A DNA stretch of 64,000 nt from Achromobacter aloeverae (GTDB lineage Bacteria; Pseudomonadota; Gammaproteobacteria; Burkholderiales; Burkholderiaceae_B). This document shows positions 7,253-16,542 of this stretch, piece after piece. The number at the start of each line of letters is the position of its first letter. Position 1 is the first letter of the stretch. Location: assembly GCF_004121055.1 (NCBI RefSeq), contig NZ_PYAL01000006.1, positions 1 through 64,000 on the forward strand, given 5' to 3'. Under the pieces are notes generated by a model, which was not told the DNA's origin, did not search any database, and saw only the letters and a program-made list of their open reading frames with translations. Position numbers and translations under genes: made by a program.

Positions 7253-9883
7253 ATGAGCAATTCCTACCGCAAACCCCTCGCCGGTACTTCCGTGGACTAT
7301 ATCGACGCCCGCGCGGCGGTCGACGCCCTGGCGCCGGGCGCCTGGGACCAGCTTTCCTATACCGCGCGCGTGCATGCCGAGAACCTGGTGCGGCGCTGCG
7401 ATCCCGCCATCCTCGATGAGTGCCTGCGGCAGATCATCGAGCGGCGCCGCGACCGCGACTTCCCCTGGTACCCGGTGCGCGTGGTCTGCCATGACATCCT
7501 GGGCCAGACGGCGCTGGTCGACCTGGCCGGCCTGCGCGATGCGATTGCCGCCGAGGGCGGCGACCCCGCCCGGGTGAATCCCGTGGTCCCCGTGCAATTG
7601 ATCGTCGACCACTCGCTGGCCGTGGAGTGCGGCGGATACGATCCAGACGCCTTCGCCAAGAACCGGGCCATCGAGGACCGGCGCAACGAGGACCGCTTCC
7701 ACTTCATCGACTGGACCAAGCTGGCCTTCGCCAATGTCGACGTCATTCCGGCGGGCAACGGCATCATGCACCAGATCAACCTGGAAAAGATGTCGCCGGT
7801 GGTTTACGTGCAGGACGGCCTGGCCTTTCCCGACACCTGCGTCGGCACCGACAGCCACACGCCGCACGTCGACGCCCTGGGCGTCATCGCGGTGGGCGTC
7901 GGCGGCCTGGAGGCGGAGAACGTCATGCTGGGTCGCGCGTCGTGGATGCGCCTGCCGGAAATCGTCGGCGTGCGCCTTGCCGGTCGCCGCCAGCCCGGCA
8001 TCACGGCCACGGACATCGTGCTGGCGCTGACGGAATTCCTGCGCAAGGAAAAAGTGGTTGGCGCCTATCTGGAATTCTTTGGCGACGGCGCGCGCAGCCT
8101 GACGATCGGCGATCGTGCGACCATCTCCAACATGTGCCCGGAATACGGCGCGACCGCCGCGCTGTTCTCGATCGACGAGCAGACGCTGGACTACTTGCGG
8201 CTGACCGGCCGCGAAGAAGCGCAGGTGCGCCTGGTCGAGACCTATGCCAAAACGGCGGGTTTCTGGGCCGACAGCCTGCGCGACGCGCGGTACGAACGCG
8301 AATTGCAGTTCGACCTGTCGTCGGTCGAGCGCAATATGGCGGGGCCGTCCAATCCGCATCGCCGGCTGCCGACCGCCGCCCTGGCCGAGCGCGGCATCGC
8401 GACCGGACCCGGGCTGGAGCAGGCCAGGGCGCAAGAGGTGCTGGGGCTGATGCCCGACGGCGCCGTGATCATCGCGGCCATTACGTCCTGTACCAATACG
8501 TCCAACCCGCGCAACGTGATCGCCGCGGGTCTGCTGGCGCGCAACGCGAATCGGCTGGGCCTGACGCGCAAGCCGTGGGTGAAGTCCTCGTTCGCGCCCG
8601 GCTCCAAGGCCGTCGAGCTCTACCTCAAGGAAGCGAACCTGCTGGGCGACCTGGAGCAACTGGGCTTCGGCATCGTCGCCTTCGCCTGCACCACCTGCAA
8701 CGGGATGAGCGGCGCCCTGGATCCGGTGTTGCAGCAGGAGATCATCGACCGTGGCCTGTACGCCACCGCCGTCCTGTCCGGCAACCGCAACTTCGACGGC
8801 CGCATCCATCCCTACGCCAAGCAGGCCTTCCTGGCGTCGCCGCCCCTGGTCGTGGCCTACGCCATCGCCGGGACCGTGCGCTTCGATATCGAGAAGGACG
8901 TGCTGGCGGTGGTCGACGGCAAGGAGATCCGCCTCAAGGACATCTGGCCCAGCGACGAGGAAATCGACCGCATCGTCCAGGCCGCCGTGAAGCCGGAGAT
9001 GTTCCGGCGCGTGTACGAACCCATGTTCGCGCGCGACATTTCGGTCGAGACCGCCGTGAGCCCACAATACGACTGGCGCCCACAGTCCACCTACATCCGC
9101 CGGCCGCCCTATTGGGACACGGAGGGCGTTGGGGCGCTGGCCGCCAATCCACGCACGCTCAGGGCCATGCGGCCGCTGGCCATCCTGCCGGACAACATCA
9201 CGACCGACCACCTCTCGCCGTCCAACGCCATCCTGGCGGACTCGGCGGCCGGCGAGTACCTGACCAAAATGGGCGTGCCCGAGGAGGACTTCAACTCCTA
9301 CGCCACCCACCGCGGCGACCACCTGACCGCCATGCGCGCCACCTTCGCCAATCCCACGCTCAAGAACGAGATGGTGCGCGACGCGGACGGCCAGGTGCGG
9401 GCCGGATCGCTCGCCCGCGTGGAACCCGGCGGCCACGTCATGCGGATGTGGGAGGCCATCGAAACCTACCTCGACCGCAAGCAGCCCCTGATCATCATCG
9501 CCGGCGCCGACTACGGCCAAGGCTCCTCGCGCGACTGGGCGGCGAAGGGCGTGCGGCTGGCCGGCGTGGAGACCGTGGTGGCGGAAGGCTTCGAGCGCAT
9601 CCACCGCACCAATCTGATCGGCATGGGCGTGCTGCCGCTGGAGTTCCAGGCCGGCGTCGACCGCCACACGCTGGCGCTGGACGGCACCGAAACCTATGAC
9701 GTGGTGGGTGAGCGCACCCCTCGCGCGACCTTGACGCTGGTGGTCCATCGCAAGGACGGCACCAGCGCCAACGTTCCCGTCACGTGCCGTCTCGACACGG
9801 CCGAAGAAGTGTCCGTCTACGAGGCGGGGGGCGTACTGCAACGCTTCGCGCAAGATTTCCTCGCTCAAGAACAAGGAGCCTGA
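7253..9883 (+). CDS. acnD: Fe/S-dependent 2-methylcitrate dehydratase (AcnD)
   Basis: An aconitase-superfamily enzyme of 876 residues. With PrpF it replaces PrpD in propionate catabolism, converting 2-methylcitrate to a 2-methylaconitate. The three [4Fe-4S] ligands are Cys413 in ITSCTNTSNPRN and Cys479 and Cys482 in FACTTCNGMSG. The AcnD-like block RFHFIDWTKLAFANVDVIPA and the swivel-domain motif GADYGQGSSRDWA are also clear. The stop codon is one base before the prpF start, an arrangement typical of acnD-prpF operons. The usual partners prpB and prpC are not next to it. A paralogous AcnA role is less likely given the prpF neighbour. Confidence 0.9.
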   Translation: MSNSYRKPLAGTSVDYIDARAAVDALAPGAWDQLSYTARVHAENLVRRCDPAILDECLRQIIERRRDRDFPWYPVRVVCHDILGQTALVDLAGLRDAIAAEGGDPARVNPVVPVQLIVDHSLAVECGGYDPDAFAKNRAIEDRRNEDRFHFIDWTKLAFANVDVIPAGNGIMHQINLEKMSPVVYVQDGLAFPDTCVGTDSHTPHVDALGVIAVGVGGLEAENVMLGRASWMRLPEIVGVRLAGRRQPGITATDIVLALTEFLRKEKVVGAYLEFFGDGARSLTIGDRATISNMCPEYGATAALFSIDEQTLDYLRLTGREEAQVRLVETYAKTAGFWADSLRDARYERELQFDLSSVERNMAGPSNPHRRLPTAALAERGIATGPGLEQARAQEVLGLMPDGAVIIAAITSCTNTSNPRNVIAAGLLARNANRLGLTRKPWVKSSFAPGSKAVELYLKEANLLGDLEQLGFGIVAFACTTCNGMSGALDPVLQQEIIDRGLYATAVLSGNRNFDGRIHPYAKQAFLASPPLVVAYAIAGTVRFDIEKDVLAVVDGKEIRLKDIWPSDEEIDRIVQAAVKPEMFRRVYEPMFARDISVETAVSPQYDWRPQSTYIRRPPYWDTEGVGALAANPRTLRAMRPLAILPDNITTDHLSPSNAILADSAAGEYLTKMGVPEEDFNSYATHRGDHLTAMRATFANPTLKNEMVRDADGQVRAGSLARVEPGGHVMRMWEAIETYLDRKQPLIIIAGADYGQGSSRDWAAKGVRLAGVETVVAEGFERIHRTNLIGMGVLPLEFQAGVDRHTLALDGTETYDVVGERTPRATLTLVVHRKDGTSANVPVTCRLDTAEEVSVYEAGGVLQRFAQDFLAQEQGA

Positions 9884-9884
9884 C

Positions 9885-11081
9885 ATGGCCGCTGACCATC
9901 AAATCAAGATTCCCGCGACCTATATGCGCGGGGGGACCAGCAAAGGGGTGTTCTTCCGGCTGGATGACCTGCCCGAGGCCGCGCGCCAACCGGGTCCCGT
10001 GCGCGACGCCATTCTCCTGCGCGCGCTGGGTAGTCCGGACCCCTATGGCAAGCAGATCGACGGCATGGGCAATGCCTCGTCCAGCACCAGCAAATCGGTC
10101 ATCCTGTCGCGCAGCACGCGGCCCGGCCACGACGTGGATTACCTGTTCGGCCAGGTGTCGATCGACCAGCCCTTCGTGGACTGGAGCGGCAACTGCGGCA
10201 ACCTGTCGGCGGCGGTGGGGCCCTGCGCCATCCACATGGGCTTGATCGACCCGGCGCGCATCCCGCGCAATGGCGAGATCACGATACGCATCTGGCAGGC
10301 CAATATCGGCAAGACCATCGTCGCCCACGTGCCCGTCGTGGACGGCCAGGTGCAGGAGCTGGGCGACTTCGAGCTCGACGGCGTGACCTTTCCCGCGGCC
10401 GAGGTGCGCCTGGAGTTCCTGGACCCGGCGGACGAGGGCGAGGAAGGCGGCGCCATGTTTCCGACCGGCAAGGTGGTCGATCGCCTGGAGGTGCCGGGCA
10501 TCGGCACCCTGGACGCGACGCTGATCAACGCCGGGATTCCTACCATCTTCCTGAACGCGGCGGACATCGGCTACACCGGCCGCGAACTGCAGGACGCCAT
10601 TAATTCCGACGACGCGGCCCTGGCGCGCTTCGAAACCATACGCGCCCACGGCGCCCTGAAAATGGGCCTGATCAAGGACCTGGCCGAGGCCGCGACGCGC
10701 CAGCACACGCCCAAGGTCGCCTTCGTCGCGCCGCCCAGCGCCTACACCGCGTCCAGCGGCAAGCAGATTGGCGCGGGCGACGCGGACCTGCTGGTGCGCG
10801 CCATGTCCATGGGCAAGCTGCACCACGCCATGATGGGGACCGCCGCGGTTGCCATCGGCACCGCCGCCGCGGTGCCCGGCACGCTGGTCAACCTGGCCGC
10901 CGGCGGCGGCGAACGCAATTCGGTACGTTTCGGCCATCCGTCCGGCACCTTGCGCGTGGGCGCCGAGGCCAGGCAGGTGGATGGCGACTGGAAGGTGACC
11001 AAGGCCTTGATGAGCCGCAGCGCGCGCATCCTGATGGAAGGCTGGATCCGCGTGCCGGCGTCCTGCCTGTCGGCTCGCTGA
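9885..11081 (+). CDS. prpF: 2-methylaconitate isomerase PrpF
   Basis: A cofactor-independent isomerase of 398 residues with a diaminopimelate-epimerase-like fold. It converts the trans-type product of AcnD to 2-methyl-cis-aconitate. The signature YMRGGTSKGVFF is at residues 13-24. Lys70 in SSTSKSVILS and Cys104 in WSGNCGNLSAAV match the two residues known to matter in Shewanella PrpF (Lys73, Cys107). AAGGAG overlaps the end of acnD, so the two are translated together. The same family includes 4-oxalomesaconate tautomerases, worth noting because a LigJ-type hydratase lies 2.1 kb downstream. The acnD linkage favours PrpF. Confidence 0.88.
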   Translation: MAADHQIKIPATYMRGGTSKGVFFRLDDLPEAARQPGPVRDAILLRALGSPDPYGKQIDGMGNASSSTSKSVILSRSTRPGHDVDYLFGQVSIDQPFVDWSGNCGNLSAAVGPCAIHMGLIDPARIPRNGEITIRIWQANIGKTIVAHVPVVDGQVQELGDFELDGVTFPAAEVRLEFLDPADEGEEGGAMFPTGKVVDRLEVPGIGTLDATLINAGIPTIFLNAADIGYTGRELQDAINSDDAALARFETIRAHGALKMGLIKDLAEAATRQHTPKVAFVAPPSAYTASSGKQIGAGDADLLVRAMSMGKLHHAMMGTAAVAIGTAAAVPGTLVNLAAGGGERNSVRFGHPSGTLRVGAEARQVDGDWKVTKALMSRSARILMEGWIRVPASCLSAR

Positions 11082-11163
11082 TCTGCTGCCTGATCGGCTG
11101 CCTGAGCGGCTACCCGGTTGCCTGCCTGAGCTGCCGCCTGAGTTGTCGTCTTGGCGGCCCGCG

Positions 11164-11904
11164 TCACGGATGCCAGGTCGCCCGCGGCCTGCCCGCGTGA
11201 CGCGCCGCGCCGGCGTCGTAGCTCAACATCGCCGACAGCGATTGCGCTGCCTGCAACAGCCGCGGCGCGTAGGCCTGCAAGCGCGGCGCGACGCCGGGGC
11301 TGGCGGGCATGCCGATACACAGCGCGCCCGCCACGCGCCAGCGATTGCCGAAGACGGGCACGGCGATGCTGGCCGAGGTCCGCCGCGCCTCGCCCACCGT
11401 GACGTGATAGCCGCGCGCGCGGATCTCGTCGTAGAGCGGGCCCGTTTCCCCCATGAAAGCCAGCAGCACCAGGCCGGACGCGCCGCGATCCAGCGGCATG
11501 GCCTCGCCCACGCGGGCGCTGTTGTGTTGCGCCTGCGGGCACCGCACCTTGACCAGCCGTATGCGGCGGTCGCCATCGCGGACGAAGAAGGACATGTCCT
11601 CGCCGGTTTCATCGGATAGCTTGCGCAGCGCCGGTTCTATGCTTTCCCGCACATCGAAGGCCATGGTGTAGCGCGAACCGAGCGACGCGGTGGCAGGGCC
11701 CAGGCGCCATTGCGCCTGGTCCGTGCGCGCCACGTAGTGGCTGGCTTCCAGGGTCTTGAGCAGGCGCAGGGCGGTGGTCTTGGCCAGTCCGACGCGGCGC
11801 GCGATCTCGCTCAGGCCCAGGTGCGGCTCTTCCATGCTGAACACATCCAGGATGGCCAGTGCGCGGGTCGCGGCCGTGACCAACTCGTCAGGGTTTTCAC
11901 TCAT
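11164..11904 (-). CDS. IclR-family transcriptional regulator
   Basis: A regulator of about 246 residues: N-terminal winged helix-turn-helix (ILDVFSMEEPHLGLSEIARR, GLAKTTALRLLKTLEASHYV) followed by the IclR effector domain (SFFVRDGDRRIRLVKVRCP, GASGLVLLAFMGE). The start is taken as ATG 11904, giving MSENPDELVTAATRALAILD; an ATG at 11922 is also in frame. It is divergent from a Bug receptor and LigJ-type hydratase, its likely targets. The effector is probably the acid bound or degraded by those genes. A perfect 27-bp palindrome lies 73-99 bp upstream of its start. Confidence 0.85.
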   Translation of the reverse strand: MSENPDELVTAATRALAILDVFSMEEPHLGLSEIARRVGLAKTTALRLLKTLEASHYVARTDQAQWRLGPATASLGSRYTMAFDVRESIEPALRKLSDETGEDMSFFVRDGDRRIRLVKVRCPQAQHNSARVGEAMPLDRGASGLVLLAFMGETGPLYDEIRARGYHVTVGEARRTSASIAVPVFGNRWRVAGALCIGMPASPGVAPRLQAYAPRLLQAAQSLSAMLSYDAGAARHAGRPRATWHP

Positions 11905-11976
11905 CGCTGTGTCCTGCTCCATGTCCGTCCGGGCCTGGCGCGATGGGCGCGGCGCCGATGTTCGAGCGCCTATCTT

Positions 11977-12003
11977 ATATCGGTCCGCCAGGCGGACCGA
12001 TAT
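11977..12003. promoter_or_regulatory. Perfect 27-bp palindrome, probable IclR operator
   Basis: The arm ATATCGGTCCGCC is followed by a single A and then its exact complement. It lies between the divergent IclR gene and the Bug gene, the usual place for an IclR-family operator. Such perfect 13-base arms are very unlikely by chance. It could alternatively form a transcript hairpin, but there is no T-run and no gene end here. Confidence 0.65.
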
Positions 12004-12202
12004 TGTCCCGGCCATCCGTCGCGCCTACGCTGCATGGGTGCACGGAGACGTGCCGGGACCAAGGAGGCCCCGGCATGCGGGCCGGCCCGCGGCGCAAGGC
12101 GCGCGGGTCCGACGCAAAAAACGGATCCGGCACGTGCGGGCAGAAGACCTGCACGACATCCGAAAAGACAGCGACTAGACAGCGAAGACAACGGGAGACA
12201 TC

Positions 12203-13165
12203 ATGCATCTGCGTCCTATCCGCGTGGCGTTGGCCGCGCTCGTGCTCTGGAGCGGCGCCGCGGGCAGCGCCTGGGCCGACTACCCCGACAAACCCATCCG
12301 CCTGGTCGTCCCCTATGCCGCGGGCGGCGGCGTCGACAACATCTCGCGCGTGGTGGCCACCGAGCTGGGGGCGCGCCTGAAGCAAAGCGTGGTGATCGAG
12401 AACCGTGGCGGCGCGAACGGCAATATCGGCACCGAGTATGTGGCGCGCGCCGCGCCCGACGGCTACACCGTGCTGATGGGCGCGACCTACCTGGGCTTCA
12501 ATCGCGCCACCATGGCCAATCTGCCCTACGACGCCGCGAAAGACCTGCAGCCCGTGGCGCGCACGGGGCGCGCGCCTTTCGTGCTGGTGGTGCCGGCGAC
12601 GACGGCCATCCATGACGTGGCCGGTCTCGTCGCCTGGATGAAGGCGAATCCGGACAAGGCTTCCTACGGCGCGGTCGGCGCCGGGTCGCCGACCAATCTG
12701 CTGTTCCCGCAAAACACCGGCACCAAGCCCGTGCAGGTGCTGTACAAGGGCGGCTCCGCCGCCTTGCCCGACCTGCTGGCGGGCCGCCTGACCTTCATGA
12801 TCCCCACCGCCAGCGAGGTCGTTCCCCTGGTGGAAAGCGGCAAGCTGCGCGCACTGGCGGTCACGGGGTCGGAGCGTTTCCACCGGCTGCCCGACGTGCC
12901 CACCATGGGGGAGGCGGGCGTGCCCAACCTGGAGCTCATCGGTTGGTGGGGCATGTTCGCGCCGGCTGGCACGCCACAGCCGGCGGTGAAGAAACTGTCC
13001 GACGCCATCCAGGCCGTGATGGCGCAGCCGAACGTCATCGAGGCGCTGAACAAGCTGGGCGTCGAGGCGGCGCCGATGCCTACGCAGGCGTTCACCGCTT
13101 TCTATAACCAGGAATTGAAGACCTATGCCGACGTGGCCCGGCAATTCGGCCTGAAGGTCGAGTAG
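12203..13165 (+). CDS. Bug (TctC) periplasmic solute receptor
   Basis: A secreted receptor of 320 residues. The signal peptide occupies about residues 1-26 and ends SAWADYP. The mature start YPDKPIRLVVPYAAGGGVDN and the loop ENRGGANGNIGTEYVARAAP are hallmarks of Bug proteins, which bind carboxylates in the periplasm. GGGAGA precedes the ATG. The gene shares a short intergenic region with the LigJ-type hydratase, so its ligand may be the substrate or precursor of that enzyme. No TctA or TctB membrane partner is adjacent; orphan receptors are common in Bordetella. Confidence 0.88.
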   Translation: MHLRPIRVALAALVLWSGAAGSAWADYPDKPIRLVVPYAAGGGVDNISRVVATELGARLKQSVVIENRGGANGNIGTEYVARAAPDGYTVLMGATYLGFNRATMANLPYDAAKDLQPVARTGRAPFVLVVPATTAIHDVAGLVAWMKANPDKASYGAVGAGSPTNLLFPQNTGTKPVQVLYKGGSAALPDLLAGRLTFMIPTASEVVPLVESGKLRALAVTGSERFHRLPDVPTMGEAGVPNLELIGWWGMFAPAGTPQPAVKKLSDAIQAVMAQPNVIEALNKLGVEAAPMPTQAFTAFYNQELKTYADVARQFGLKVE

Positions 13166-13220
13166 CAGGAATGCGGGTCACCCGCGGGACCAACCCCAGC
13201 ACAACCACCAGGACAACATC

Positions 13221-14243
13221 ATGATCATCGATTGCCACGGGCACTACACCACCGCGCCGGCCGCGCTGAAGGCCTGGCGCGCCCGCCAGACAGACGCCTA
13301 TGCCGCGGGGCAGGTGCTGGTTCCGGACTTCCACATCAGCGACGACGAGATCCGCGAGTCGCTGGAGCCCAACCAGCTGCGCATCCAGCGCGAGCGCGGC
13401 GTCGACCTGACGCTGTTCTCGCCGATTGCCGGCGCGATGGCGCATCACGTCGGCGACGCCACCACCAGCGCCAACTGGACGCGCGCCTGCAACGACCTCA
13501 TCCATCGCGCGGTGGAGCTGTATCCGGATCAGTTGGTGGGCGTCTGCCAGCTGCCGCAGTCGCCCGGCGTCAGCCCGGCCAATTGCATCGCGGAGCTCAA
13601 GCGCTGCGTGCTGGAGCTTGGCTTTGTCGGCTGCAACGTCAACCCCGATCCCAGCGACGGCTACTGGACCGATCCGCCGCTGACCCAGAAGCATTGGTAT
13701 CCGCTGTTCGAAACCCTGGTGGAGCTGGACGTGCCGGCCATGGTCCACGTCAGCTGTTCCTGCAATCCCAACTTCCACCATACCGGCGCGCATTACCTGA
13801 ACGGCGACACGACGGCCTTCATGCAGTTCCTGATGGCGGACATCTTCAAGGATTTCCCCACCCTGCGCTTCGTGATCCCGCACGGAGGCGGCGCGGTGCC
13901 GTTCCACTGGGGACGCTATCGTGGCCTGGCGCAGCAGTTCAACCGGCCGACGGTGGAGGAGTTGATGAACAACGTGTTCTTCGACACCTGCGTCTATCAC
14001 CGGCCCGGCATCGAACTGCTGCTGGACGTGGTGCCGCCGGACAATGTGCTGTTCGCGTCGGAGATCATCGGCGCCGTCAAGGGCATCGACCCCCGCACCG
14101 GACACTATTACGACGACACCAAGCGCTACATCGATGCCGTCGAGTGGCTGCGGCCCGAGCATCGCGCCAAGGTGCTCGGGGAGAACGCCTTGCGCGTCTA
14201 TCCCCGCCTGGCGCAACGCCTGCGGGCGCGCGGCCGCCTTTGA
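13221..14243 (+). CDS. ligJ: 4-oxalomesaconate hydratase-like amidohydrolase (LigJ family)
   Basis: A cytoplasmic metal-dependent hydratase of 340 residues, the usual LigJ length. LigJ hydrates 4-oxalomesaconate in the protocatechuate 4,5-cleavage and gallate pathways. It opens MIIDCHGHYTTAPAALKAWR; His6 and His8, His176 in MVHVSCSC and Glu281 in FASEIIGAV fall where the LigJ zinc ligands are known. It is 55 bp after the Bug receptor in an apparent operon. No ring-cleavage dioxygenase, LigC, LigI or LigK is visible, so the pathway may be split across the genome or the substrate may be a related unsaturated acid. Confidence 0.75.
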   Translation: MIIDCHGHYTTAPAALKAWRARQTDAYAAGQVLVPDFHISDDEIRESLEPNQLRIQRERGVDLTLFSPIAGAMAHHVGDATTSANWTRACNDLIHRAVELYPDQLVGVCQLPQSPGVSPANCIAELKRCVLELGFVGCNVNPDPSDGYWTDPPLTQKHWYPLFETLVELDVPAMVHVSCSCNPNFHHTGAHYLNGDTTAFMQFLMADIFKDFPTLRFVIPHGGGAVPFHWGRYRGLAQQFNRPTVEELMNNVFFDTCVYHRPGIELLLDVVPPDNVLFASEIIGAVKGIDPRTGHYYDDTKRYIDAVEWLRPEHRAKVLGENALRVYPRLAQRLRARGRL

Positions 14244-14255
14244 CGCGGACGTTCC

Positions 14256-15053
14256 TTACCGGCTGAGGCAATCCGCGTTGCGCGGGTTCTTCAGCGCGCG
14301 CCGCGCGTAGTAATCGAAGGCCACGGTGTTGCGCTTGGGACGCAGGATCCAGTCGTGCGCTTCCTTGCCCAGCGCCGGGTCGATCGGCTTGATTTCGCCG
14401 GCGGCCTGCGCCAGCAGCTGCATGCGGGCGGCGCGTTCGAAGGCAATGGCCAGGACGCACGCTTCCTCCACGCTCTGGCCGGCGACGAGCAGGCCATGGT
14501 GCGACAGCATCAGCGCGCGCTTGCTGCCCAGCGCGCCGGAGATGAGTTCCCCTTCTTCGTTGCCGACGGGGACGCCGGGCCAATTGGCGACGAAGGCCAC
14601 GTCGTCGTACAGCACGCAGTTGTCCATGTGCGAGACGATCAGCGGCTGTTCCAGCATGCCCAGCGCCGCGGTGTGCACGGCATGGGTGTGGATGATGCAG
14701 TTGACGTCGGGGCGGGCGCGGTAGACCCAGGAGTGGAAGCGGTTAGCCGGATTGGGCATGCCGTCGCCTTCCAGCACGTTCAGGTCTTCATCCACGCGCA
14801 GCAGGTTGCCTTCGGAGATTTCGTCGAAGCCATGGCCCAGGCGCTGCGTGTAGAACTCGCCGGGCGTGCCCGTGCGCGCGGTGATCTGGCCCGCCAGTCC
14901 GGAATCATGACCATTTTCGAACAGGATGCGGCAGGTCAGCGCCAGCTTCTGGCGCAGCGTGTAGGCGCTGTCGGCGAACTGCCGGTCCATTTGCGCGGTC
15001 GACTGGTCGACCAGGGTGGCCTTGTCGAGCTGGAAGGTATCTTGGGCGTTCAT
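14256..15053 (-). CDS. Class II aldolase/adducin-family protein
   Basis: A 265-residue protein of the zinc-dependent class II aldolase/epimerase fold. The metal-binding His pair is in NCIIHTHAVHTAALG and the third His in LMLSHHGLLVAG. Family members cleave or epimerise small sugar phosphates or hydroxy acids; without phosphate-loop matches the substrate is open. It converges on the LigJ gene, their stops being 12 bp apart, and follows a Bug receptor gene on its own strand, which suggests it handles the acid captured by that receptor. It could take part in the same pathway as LigJ. Confidence 0.78.
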   Translation of the reverse strand: MNAQDTFQLDKATLVDQSTAQMDRQFADSAYTLRQKLALTCRILFENGHDSGLAGQITARTGTPGEFYTQRLGHGFDEISEGNLLRVDEDLNVLEGDGMPNPANRFHSWVYRARPDVNCIIHTHAVHTAALGMLEQPLIVSHMDNCVLYDDVAFVANWPGVPVGNEEGELISGALGSKRALMLSHHGLLVAGQSVEEACVLAIAFERAARMQLLAQAAGEIKPIDPALGKEAHDWILRPKRNTVAFDYYARRALKNPRNADCLSR

Positions 15054-15160
15054 GATGGTGGACCTCGGTTGGGGTTACGGCCCGTTTTCTGCGGGGGAGC
15101 GCCGGGCTTGCATCGGCTGGCCTGCCCTCGCATTTTCGGGCCCTGATGCGTGTCTTCGTT

Positions 15161-16162
15161 CTAATCGAGTCGGGTGCCGGCGGCCTGTATGACCTTGTAC
15201 CACTTGTCCGTCTCGGCTTTCACATGGGCCTGGTAGGCGGATACGCCGGTGGGCAGCGGATCGATGCCCATTTCGGCCAGGCGGGCGACCAGCTTGGGTT
15301 GCGCCATGGCGCGGGCCAGGGCCTGGTTCAGCACGTCGACCTGGGCCTGGGGCGTGCCGGGCGGCGCGACCAGCGCGTTCCAGGAGCCGACCTGGAAGTC
15401 CTGCATGCCTTCCTCGACACTGGTGCGCAGGTCCGGCGCGACCGCGTTGCGCCGCTGCGCGGCCAGCGCCAGCATGGTCAGGCGGCCGGCCTTGTCCTGC
15501 GGCTGGATGACGGGCAGCGCGTCGATGACCACTTGCACCTGGCCGCCGACGGCGGCGTTGACGGCCTCGACGCCGCTCTTGAAGGGAATGTGGGTGATCT
15601 GGGCGCCGGTGATCAGCTTGAACAGCTCCAGGCCCAGGTGTGGGGAACTGCCGTTGCCGGCCGAGCCGAAGTTCAGCTGGTTGGGATGGGCCTTGGCGTA
15701 GGCGGCCAGTTCCTTCAGGTCGCGCACGCCGTCGATGCCGTGTATGGCCAGGACGAAAGGCGCGTTGCTCACCAGGGACACCGGCGTCAGCGCGGCGGGG
15801 TCGTAGCTCAGCTTGCTGTAAAGCATCTTGTTGACCACCTGCGTGCCGACCGTGCCTAGCAGCAGGGTATAGCCGTCCGGCTTGGCCTGCGCCAGTACCT
15901 GCGCGGCGATGGACCCGCCGGCGCCCGGGCGGTTCTCGATGATGATCTGCTGCTTGAGTTCATCGCCCAGGTATTGCGCGACCAGTCGTCCCGCGACGTC
16001 GGTAATGCCGCCCGCGCCGAAAGGAACGATCAGGCGTATCGGCTTGTCCGGGTAGGTATCGGCATGCGCCGGCGCCGACGGCGCCAGCGTTGTCGCCAAG
16101 ACGGCGGCCAGGCCCAGGCGGGCCGAGGGCAGAAAGGCCCGTAGACGGGAACGGAACGACAT
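15161..16162 (-). CDS. Bug (TctC) periplasmic solute receptor
   Basis: A secreted receptor of 333 residues with a signal peptide of about 35 residues ending AHADTYP. The mature sequence begins YPDKPIRLIVPFGAGGITDV and has the Bug loop IIENRPGAGGSIAAQVLAQA. AGGGGTA precedes the ATG at 16162. It is first in a minus-strand pair with the class II aldolase, 107 bp apart. It probably binds a carboxylate for that enzyme; specificity cannot be read from the sequence. Confidence 0.87.
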   Translation of the reverse strand: MSFRSRLRAFLPSARLGLAAVLATTLAPSAPAHADTYPDKPIRLIVPFGAGGITDVAGRLVAQYLGDELKQQIIIENRPGAGGSIAAQVLAQAKPDGYTLLLGTVGTQVVNKMLYSKLSYDPAALTPVSLVSNAPFVLAIHGIDGVRDLKELAAYAKAHPNQLNFGSAGNGSSPHLGLELFKLITGAQITHIPFKSGVEAVNAAVGGQVQVVIDALPVIQPQDKAGRLTMLALAAQRRNAVAPDLRTSVEEGMQDFQVGSWNALVAPPGTPQAQVDVLNQALARAMAQPKLVARLAEMGIDPLPTGVSAYQAHVKAETDKWYKVIQAAGTRLD

Positions 16163-16260
16163 AAGATACCCCTTTTATAAATAAGCGGCGACCCGTCGCG
16201 GCCGCCTCCGTTTTCGCGCACAAAGCGAGAAGCAACATCTTTTCCCAAGATCGGGAGAGC

Positions 16261-16363
16261 CAAGAAGCCGCACCCCTCGGCCCCTGGTTCAGAAGTCCCA
16301 AGAAGCTGCACCCCTCGGCCCCTGGTTCAGAAGTCCCAAGAAGCCGCACCCCTCGACCCCTGG
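16261..16363. repeat. 38-bp tandem repeat, 2.7 copies
   Basis: Copies at 16261-16298, 16299-16336 and 16337-16363 (partial) begin CAAGAAGC and contain GCACCCCTCG; the first two differ by a single base. They lie upstream of the Bug gene starting at 16162, where its promoter should be, and about 270 bp before the XRE-cupin gene. Whether they bind a protein is unknown. Confidence 0.85.
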
Positions 16364-16446
16364 CCTGCCAATGTCGAGGGCTACGCCCTCGGCCGCTGGC
16401 TCGGGAGGGGAGGCTCCTTCCTTCGACCCCTCTATTGGGGGAGCTT

Positions 16447-16475
16447 CGAGGGGCGGAGCCCCTCGATTCCTTTTT
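16447..16475 (+). terminator. Candidate rho-independent terminator
   Basis: CGAGGGGC and GCCCCTCG pair around a GGA loop (16447-16465), followed after five bases by TTTTT. On the plus strand there is no gene upstream to end, so it may instead block readthrough into the XRE gene or be part of the repeat-rich spacer at 16163-16635. Confidence 0.4.
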
Positions 16476-16542
16476 CCCTGCCTCGGCTTGCCGAGTAGGG
16501 TGGGGACGCATGTTCAAATACGTGCGGTCGACCTAAAGAACT

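Noticed and set aside
7163-9886. Long minus-strand frame opposite acnD
   Set aside because: Same cause; acnD has all Fe/S ligands, and the antisense protein has no family features.
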